Part shown: in pieces, positions 6,220-10,883 of the stretch
How positions within the stretch are numbered: the first letter of the stretch is position 1
Layout of the letters: the number at the start of each line of letters is the position of its first letter
Assembly (NCBI GenBank): GCA_947174965.1
Contig: CAMWKY010000045.1
Span: 1-10,883, forward strand
DNA: 10,883 nucleotides
Origin: an uncultured Ruminococcus sp.
GTDB taxonomy: Bacteria > Bacillota > Clostridia > Oscillospirales > Ruminococcaceae
Reading direction: 5' to 3'
Notes under the pieces: model-generated
Seen by the model: only the letters and a program-made list of their open reading frames with translations
Databases searched by the model: none
Told to the model about the DNA's origin: nothing
Translations under genes and position numbers: made by a program

Positions 6220-7088
6220 TATAAATTCTCCTTCATCATGTTAATATAGTCATCTTCAACAGTTCCGTCGCATATGAAATCAGCAGAGCCGGTCATTAAA
6301 ACTGTCCCGTCTGATTTATATGTGATACGCAAATCACCGCCACGAAGATGTATAAGTATTTCCTCATCATGCTTGCAGTAGCCGTTTAGTACAGATGCAA
6401 CGGCAGACGCACAAGCACCTGTTCCGCAAGCAAAAGTTTCACCGCTTCCACGCTCCCATACACGCATATTAAGTGTGTTACTGTCAATTACTTCAATAAA
6501 TTCTGTGTTGATTCTTTCGGGAAAAAGCGGGTGATTTTCAAATTTCACACCGATTTTTTCAAGGTCAAGCTCTGCGATACCCTCTGTAAAAAGTACAGCA
6601 TGAGGATTTCCCATAGAAACGCAGGTAAGATTATACGTTTTTCCGTCAACATCAACAGGAACGTCAATAAATCTGTCAAGGTCGCTGTCTACAGGAATAT
6701 TTTTCGGTTCAAGTATAGCCTTGCCCATATCAACTCTGACAAGTTCAACTTTGTTATCTGAATTTACAAAAAGTGTGAGATACTTTATTCCCGAAAGAGT
6801 TTCAAGAGTAATCTCTTTTTTATCCGTAAGACCTTTTTCGTAAACATATTTGCCGATACAGCGTGTAGCATTACCACACATTTTACCCTCTGAGCCGTCA
6901 ATATTGAACATACGCATACGGAAATCAGCCACATCAGACGGCATAATCATAACAAGACCGTCTGAGCCTATGCCTTTTCGCACGTCACTAAGTACCATTG
7001 CAACTTTTTCAGGTTCAGCAACAGTTTCCTCAAAGCAGTTCACATAGATATAGTCGTTTCCAATGCCGTGCATTTTAGTAAATCTCAT
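6219..7088 (-). CDS. dapF: diaminopimelate epimerase
   Basis: A 289-residue cofactor-independent racemase that turns LL-diaminopimelate into meso-diaminopimelate, used for lysine and for peptidoglycan cross-links. The two-lobed family layout is visible. N-terminal MRFTKMHGIGNDYIYV contains the conserved HGxGND. Cys71 lies in MCGNATRC and Cys221 in FACGTGACASA, the predicted acid/base pair. Substrate contacts are expected in MGNPHAV (159-165) and ERGSGET (212-218). The ATG at 7088 was chosen over a longer frame reaching 7202 because it gives the canonical N terminus, has AGGA eight bases upstream, and lies about 30 bases after a strong promoter. That longer frame would overlap the FkbM gene. 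The gene forms a two-gene operon with dapL. Confidence 0.97.
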   Translation of the reverse strand: MRFTKMHGIGNDYIYVNCFEETVAEPEKVAMVLSDVRKGIGSDGLVMIMPSDVADFRMRMFNIDGSEGKMCGNATRCIGKYVYEKGLTDKKEITLETLSGIKYLTLFVNSDNKVELVRVDMGKAILEPKNIPVDSDLDRFIDVPVDVDGKTYNLTCVSMGNPHAVLFTEGIAELDLEKIGVKFENHPLFPERINTEFIEVIDSNTLNMRVWERGSGETFACGTGACASAVASVLNGYCKHDEEILIHLRGGDLRITYKSDGTVLMTGSADFICDGTVEDDYINMMKENL

Positions 7089-7125
7089 ATCAATCTTCCT
7101 TTCAATGCTAAATTCTCCTACTATT

Positions 7126-7154
7126 ATTATATTACTATAAAGTGCAGAAGTCAA
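7126..7154 (-). promoter_or_regulatory. strong sigma-A type promoter for dapF-dapL
   Basis: Read on the minus strand, TTGACT (7149-7154) and TATAAT (7126-7131) are separated by exactly 17 bases, almost the perfect vegetative consensus. Transcription would begin near 7119, giving a leader of about 30 bases before the dapF ATG. That is too short for a lysine riboswitch. The 83-base gap between the FkbM gene and dapF shows no hairpin terminator, so read-through from upstream may add to expression. Confidence 0.85.
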
Positions 7155-7171
7155 GAGAATATGAGAATTTT

Positions 7172-8236
7172 TTATAGTGTTGCATAAAGATTTGTTTCCC
7201 ATGCAGGAATATATAATTGATGACGGATATATAACTTATAGTCGGGGTTGATAGTCTTTATAAGAAGCGGAATTTCAAAAATATCCTCATTTCTGTGATA
7301 AAGAGAAATCATAAGTCGGGGGGAATGTTTTGCAATTGTATTTGATGCACCCCATATAGCCTCACGTTCAAAGCCCTCAACATCCATTTTTATTATTGTA
7401 GCACTTTTTTTATTGAGTATCGTATCAACTGAAACGGCTTGAACAAGTGTATTAGAGCTTGCGGAAATAGCAGACTGTCTGCCCGCTTTTGATGCAAACG
7501 GCAATTCAGTATCAGTACACCATGCAACCGCATTAAATGTAAATATATTCGGCATATCGTCAACAAATTTAAGCAGTTTTCTGAAATTCTTTCTGTCGGG
7601 TTCAACTGCATATATTCCGGCATATCTTCCACGTGTAAAGCTAAGTAATTCGCCTATGGTGTCGCCGTTGTACGCTCCTAAATCAACATATGTTTCATTA
7701 AGATGCGGTTTTATAATGTCTCTGTAAATCTCTGCTTTCGGAGTTGTAACACTTGAAAGATAGCTTATATCTCCGCTTATCTTGAAATTTATGATATTTG
7801 CATAGACTTTCTTTGAATAGTCGTCGCAGAGCATATCATAAACCTGCTGAATCTTTTCTGCATTTTCAACGCAGTATTCATAAGTGAAAAGTCCGTTGCC
7901 AGCAACTGGTACATCAGGTACATAAAGAGTATGCTTTTCGGCGATTGATATTATTCTGTCAACTATTTCCTGATAGCCTGCCGCAAAGGCAAGTACAATC
8001 ACAAAATCGTCAACCATTTCTTCAATTTCAGAAAGCTTGTGTACACGATAGCCCTGAAATGAGTGACCACGCACAAAATCGTCACTTGCAAATATTCCTG
8101 AAAGGGTTATGCCTTTTTCTTTGAAAACGGACATTATTTTCAATGCGCCGTCGCCCATGCCGTATATAAAAATAGGTCTTTTTTCTGCTTTAAGCTTGTC
8201 CCATGTGGACATTTTTTCTTTTATAAAGGAAATCAT
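7172..8236 (-). CDS. FkbM-family SAM-dependent methyltransferase with N-terminal Rossmann-like domain
   Basis: A 354-residue two-domain protein. Residues about 20-110 (PIFIYGMGDGALKIMSVF, later GIFASDDFVRGHSFQGYRV, then VIVLAFAAGYQEI) look like a Rossmann-type nucleotide-binding domain of the kind found next to sugar-modifying enzymes. Residues about 165-350 are an FkbM-type methyltransferase: the SAM motif YVDLGAYNGDT (183-193), the acidic turn IYAVEPD (208-214) and the family signature IIKMDVEGFEREAIWG (281-296), with the C-terminal HRNEDIFEIPLLI. FkbM enzymes make O-methyl ethers on polyketides, sugars and other small molecules. The substrate here is unknown; a glycan or cell-surface sugar is a guess. 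The ATG at 8236 is preferred over an upstream TTG (8251) because GGAG lies seven bases before it. It follows the PH-domain gene by 18 bases and is probably in its operon. Confidence 0.88.
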   Translation of the reverse strand: MISFIKEKMSTWDKLKAEKRPIFIYGMGDGALKIMSVFKEKGITLSGIFASDDFVRGHSFQGYRVHKLSEIEEMVDDFVIVLAFAAGYQEIVDRIISIAEKHTLYVPDVPVAGNGLFTYEYCVENAEKIQQVYDMLCDDYSKKVYANIINFKISGDISYLSSVTTPKAEIYRDIIKPHLNETYVDLGAYNGDTIGELLSFTRGRYAGIYAVEPDRKNFRKLLKFVDDMPNIFTFNAVAWCTDTELPFASKAGRQSAISASSNTLVQAVSVDTILNKKSATIIKMDVEGFEREAIWGASNTIAKHSPRLMISLYHRNEDIFEIPLLIKTINPDYKLYIRHQLYIPAWETNLYATL

Positions 8237-8254
8237 TTTAACACTCCGCAAATT

Positions 8255-8641
8255 TTATTCGTTATCAACTGAATCATTATGGAAATTAATCATATCTCTG
8301 CCACGTATACTATATCTGTCACGCATCTGATTAACATATTTGTCAATAAGGTCTGCAACTTTTCTTACATCTTTGATGCTCTGAACTTCTTTAACAGGGG
8401 TATCAGTATCTTTGCTGTGAATTATAATAGTGCCACAGCCGACAAGTCTTTGTCCGAATGAGCGAGTTATACTCTTGTCTGATATTTTATAAAGGTCAAT
8501 TTCATCTTCTTTTATAGTGAAAAAACCTGCTTTTGTTATAAATTTTGTTTCTGTAAGGTAATATCTTGTGAAAGAAAGAGGAAGTCCAAGAAAAGTCCGC
8601 TTTTTGTCAGTCCATATATAATCTATCTCATGTTTAGCCAT
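8255..8641 (-). CDS. bacterial PH-domain protein (bPH_2-like)
   Basis: A 128-residue protein without signal peptide or membrane helix. Residues about 16-100 fit the bacterial pleckstrin-homology (bPH_2, DUF304-type) pattern: a basic start, SFTRYYLTETKFITKAGFF (23-41), EDEIDLYKISDKSITRSFG (45-63), then RLVGCGTIIIHSKDTDTPV (65-83) and the terminal helix SIKDVRKVADLIDKYVNQM. Members are usually tied to membranes by extra helices; this one consists of the domain and a polar tail of about 25 residues. The function is unknown. The ATG at 8641 was chosen because AGGAG lies eight bases before it; an in-frame GTG at 8650 would overlap that site. It is the first gene after the promoter at 8672-8700 and precedes the FkbM gene. 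Confidence 0.82.
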   Translation of the reverse strand: MAKHEIDYIWTDKKRTFLGLPLSFTRYYLTETKFITKAGFFTIKEDEIDLYKISDKSITRSFGQRLVGCGTIIIHSKDTDTPVKEVQSIKDVRKVADLIDKYVNQMRDRYSIRGRDMINFHNDSVDNE

Positions 8642-8671
8642 AAAAACCACTCCTTTTCGACCGTATAACTT

Positions 8672-8700
8672 ATTTTACCACAAAATCTGTCAGAAGTCAA
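8672..8700 (-). promoter_or_regulatory. sigma-A type promoter for the PH-domain/FkbM operon
   Basis: On the minus strand TTGACT (8695-8700) and TAAAAT (8672-8677) are 17 bases apart, a good vegetative promoter, with transcription expected to start near 8665. The -35 box begins one base beyond the hairpin at 8702-8739. Its first ten bases, TTGACTTCTG, are identical to those of the dapF promoter. Confidence 0.8.
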
Positions 8701-8701
8701 T

Positions 8702-8739
8702 AAATTTTTCCCGTGAGCAGTAACCCACGGGAAAAATTT
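8702..8739. terminator. palindromic hairpin ending the tilS-ftsH unit
   Basis: A perfect 14-base inverted repeat, AAATTTTTCCCGTG (8702-8715) with CACGGGAAAAATTT (8726-8739), closes a ten-base loop. It begins two bases past the ftsH stop codon and is the expected end of that transcript. On the minus strand the tail after the GC stem is A5-T3-A-T2, not a clean T run. On the plus strand it is A5-T7. It may therefore be a weak terminator for ftsH or act mainly as a 3'-end stabilising stem; the GC core is six base pairs. Confidence 0.75.
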
Positions 8740-8741
8740 TT

Positions 8742-10598
8742 TTATGATTCAGATTTTTCTGCTTCAATGTCTTCGCCCTTCATAAGACGTTCAAAATCTG
8801 TATTGTCGATTTTTTCATATTTGAGAAGATATTGTGCAAGCCTGTGCATTTTATCTTCATTTGCTTTGAGGATTGCCGTGCAGTCCCTGTAAGCCTTTTC
8901 GATAATATCTTTTACTTCAGTATCAATCTGAGATGCTATAGTTTCGCTGTAATTTCTTGTGTGACCATAATCCTTTCCAAGAAATACCTCGTCATTGTCC
9001 GAGCCATATACAACAGTTCCGAGCTTGCTTGAAAAACCGTATTTTGTAACCATATTTCTTGCGGTAGTTGTAGCACGTTCAATGTCATTTGATGCACCTG
9101 TACATATATCATCAAGGAAAAGTTCTTCTGCAACACGTCCACCAAGAAGCATTATAATACTTTCTCTCATTGCATTTCTTGAAACGTGCATATCGTCTGT
9201 ATCGGGACGGGTAACTGTAAGTCCTGCCGCCATTCCACGCTGAATTATAGTAACCTGATGCACTTTGTCTTGTGTAGGAAGATTATATGCAGCTACGGCA
9301 TGACCTGCTTCGTGATATGCTGTTATTTTTTTATCATGTTCAGTTACAATGCGTGATTTTTTCTCTGGTCCTGCAATGACTTTCATTGTGGCTTCTTCAA
9401 TATCTTTTTCAGTAATTGCTTTTCGGTCTGCTCTTGCGGCTAATAATGCAGCTTCATTAAGCAGATTTTCAAGGTCTGCACCTGTAAAGCCCTGTGTTGT
9501 ACGTGCAATTATATTCAAATCAACATCAGGGGCAAAAGGCTTGTTTTTGCCATGAACATGGAGTATTTCCTCACGTCCCTTGACATCTGGATAACCGACA
9601 ACAATCTGTCTGTCAAATCTTCCCGGACGGAGCAGCGCAGGGTCAAGAATGTCACGGCGGTTTGTTGCAGCAATTACAATTACACTCTCATTTCCGACAA
9701 AGCCGTCCATCTCAACAAGAAGCTGGTTAAGAGTCTGCTCTCTTTCATCGTGTCCACCGCCAAGTCCTGCACCTCTGTGACGACCTACAGCATCAATTTC
9801 ATCAATGAATATAATAGCCGGAGCGTGTTTCTTTGCCTGTTCAAACAAGTCACGTACTCTTGACGCACCTACGCCGACAAACATTTCAACAAAGTCCGAG
9901 CCTGAAATCGGGAAAAACGGCACACCAGCTTCACCTGCAACAGCTCTTGCAAGAAGTGTTTTACCAGTTCCGGGAGGTCCTAAAAGCAGTACACCTTTTG
10001 GAATTTTTGCGCCTATATCAATATATTTATCAGGCTTTTTGAGATAGTCAACAATTTCCTGAAGTTCTTGTTTTTCTTCGTCTGCACCTGCAACATCAGC
10101 AAAAGTAGCTTTTCTTGCATCAGGCTGTGCCTTAAGATTTGCCTTTCCGAAACTTGAATATTTTCCACCACCGCTGCTTTGTTTCATCATAAAATAGAGA
10201 ATGAATATGCCAAGCAGTACGGGCAATACGACAGGAATAATAGAATAAATCCATGTTCTGTCCGTTATTTTTATATAGTTCTGAATAAGAGGTTCATTCG
10301 GATATTTTTCATTATATGTTTTTCTGTAGTCTTCTGTATCATCAATGAAAAGACTGACATTAGGAACAGAATATTTGTGCTTTTCCGTTTCTCCTCTTAG
10401 CTGGTAAATAAGTTCCCCTGTACCTAAATCAAGCTGATAATATGAAACTTCATAATTATCAAAATGTGTGATAACTGATGTGTATTCCGTATTTTCTGTA
10501 TTGTCTGAAAGTCTTGATATGACAAAATATAAACAGAAAATAGAGATACAAACGATAATAAGATAAGTAAAAATGCCTCTGTTTTTTTTCGGTGTCAT
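8742..10598 (-). CDS. ftsH: ATP-dependent zinc metalloprotease FtsH
   Basis: A 618-residue membrane-anchored AAA+ protease that extracts and degrades misfolded or short-lived membrane and cytosolic proteins, working as a hexamer. Membrane helices at about 9-28 and 116-138 enclose an outer loop of about 87 residues. The ATPase has Walker A GPPGTGKT (207-214), pore loop MFVGVG (239-244), Walker B IIFIDEID (262-269), and [10 protein letters not shown] with RPGRFDR (311-330) carrying the arginine fingers. The protease has the zinc site HEAGH (429-433) and the third ligand Asp505 in [11 protein letters not shown]. The Gly/Ser-rich linker [13 protein letters not shown] is typical of Firmicutes. The ATG at 10598 was chosen because GGAG lies six bases before it; a TTG at 10610 overlaps that site. 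It follows tilS by 13 bases with no visible promoter between them. Confidence 0.98.
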   Translation of the reverse strand: MTPKKNRGIFTYLIIVCISIFCLYFVISRLSDNTENTEYTSVITHFDNYEVSYYQLDLGTGELIYQLRGETEKHKYSVPNVSLFIDDTEDYRKTYNEKYPNEPLIQNYIKITDRTWIYSIIPVVLPVLLGIFILYFMMKQSSGGGKYSSFGKANLKAQPDARKATFADVAGADEEKQELQEIVDYLKKPDKYIDIGAKIPKGVLLLGPPGTGKTLLARAVAGEAGVPFFPISGSDFVEMFVGVGASRVRDLFEQAKKHAPAIIFIDEIDAVGRHRGAGLGGGHDEREQTLNQLLVEMDGFVGNESVIVIAATNRRDILDPALLRPGRFDRQIVVGYPDVKGREEILHVHGKNKPFAPDVDLNIIARTTQGFTGADLENLLNEAALLAARADRKAITEKDIEEATMKVIAGPEKKSRIVTEHDKKITAYHEAGHAVAAYNLPTQDKVHQVTIIQRGMAAGLTVTRPDTDDMHVSRNAMRESIIMLLGGRVAEELFLDDICTGASNDIERATTTARNMVTKYGFSSKLGTVVYGSDNDEVFLGKDYGHTRNYSETIASQIDTEVKDIIEKAYRDCTAILKANEDKMHRLAQYLLKYEKIDNTDFERLMKGEDIEAEKSES

Positions 10599-10611
10599 TG
10601 CACACTCCAAT

Positions 10612-10883
10612 CTAATTCTTTACCGCATATATTTTCAACAAACGCTTTGTATTATTATCAGGAGCAACTCTTTGTGCTATACCGATATTTTCGGCGAATA
10701 TTGTTCCTTCGCTGTCCTCAATAAAGTGCAGGAAGGGTCTTTGCGGTTCAGGAATTTTTTCATTAATTAATTTTTTTACGGAAGAAAAAAAGTTTCTCCC
10801 TTTCAGCTGTATTCTGTCGCCATATTTTCTGTTTCTGACAACAGCTCTACCTTTTATTTTATCATAATCAAGGACAAAAAATG
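10612..10883 (-). CDS. tilS: tRNA(Ile)-lysidine synthase, C-terminal part only
   Basis: The last 89 codons of a gene running off the right edge, so the catalytic N-terminal domain is not visible. The seen part matches the TilS C-terminal substrate-binding domain: [16 protein letters not shown], then [15 protein letters not shown] with the following hydrophobic strand [21 protein letters not shown]. TilS attaches lysine to C34 of the AUA-reading isoleucine tRNA and is essential in most bacteria. The gene stops 13 bases before the ftsH start. In many Firmicutes tilS, hpt and ftsH are consecutive, which supports the assignment; hpt is missing between them here. Confidence 0.92.
   Translation of the reverse strand, partial: FFVLDYDKIKGRAVVRNRKYGDRIQLKGRNFFSSVKKLINEKIPEPQRPFLHFIEDSEGTIFAENIGIAQRVAPDNNTKRLLKIYAVKN

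Noticed and set aside
7089..7171. Possible lysine riboswitch before dapF
   Set aside because: The leader after the predicted start is only about 30 bases and no lysine-element helices are visible.
7145..7171. Possible terminator after the FkbM gene in the AGAGAATATGAGAATTTTTT stretch
   Set aside because: The repeated GAGAAT units are direct, not inverted, so no stable hairpin forms.
7089..7202. N-terminal extension of dapF by 38 codons
   Set aside because: It would overlap the FkbM gene and contain the promoter; the canonical DapF N terminus starts at 7088.

Overview
The window reads as ordinary chromosome from a low-GC, Gram-positive anaerobe of the Clostridia, most like Ruminococcus or a related member of the Oscillospiraceae. 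This rests on AT-rich coding, strong AGGAG-type ribosome binding sites, a gerW/ytfJ sporulation-type gene beside a DUF2953 gene and a dacF-type carboxypeptidase, lysine/meso-diaminopimelate synthesis through DapL, and tilS next to ftsH. The genus is inferred, not proven. Coding density is very high and no gene-free stretch exceeds about 100 bases. I see no rRNA, tRNA, CRISPR array, insertion sequence, prophage or defence gene.

Left half (1-4970, plus strand): seven tightly packed co-directional genes, probably one operon whose start lies off the window. They are a 5'-truncated DUF2953 membrane protein, gerW/ytfJ, a secreted D-alanyl-D-alanine carboxypeptidase (dacF type), an RluB-type pseudouridine synthase, a small GNAT-like protein of unknown role, a MetA-family homoserine acyltransferase whose residue 111 is Glu (predicting acetyl-CoA use), and a DUF4190 membrane protein. 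A bidirectional hairpin terminator at 4978-5006 separates this block from the converging minus-strand genes.

Right half (5011-10883, minus strand; transcription runs from high to low coordinates): three units. tilS (3' end only) and ftsH are 13 bases apart and end at a long palindromic hairpin (8702-8739). Directly after it, a consensus-like sigma-A promoter (8672-8700) drives a PH-domain protein and an FkbM-family methyltransferase. A second near-perfect promoter (7126-7154) drives dapF-dapL, two enzymes of the diaminopimelate route that overlap by one base (TAATG).

Functionally the window mixes cell-envelope and precursor supply (DapL makes LL-DAP, DapF converts it to meso-DAP for peptidoglycan and lysine, and the DacF-type enzyme trims D-Ala from the finished wall), RNA modification (RluB, TilS), membrane protein quality control (FtsH) and methionine synthesis (MetA). 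I found no convincing undescribed system. The most interesting items are modest: the MetA acetyl-CoA signature and its ATGTG start, an inverted repeat around the dacF ribosome binding site, a ten-base sequence shared by the two promoters, and a two-domain FkbM protein paired with a PH-domain protein.
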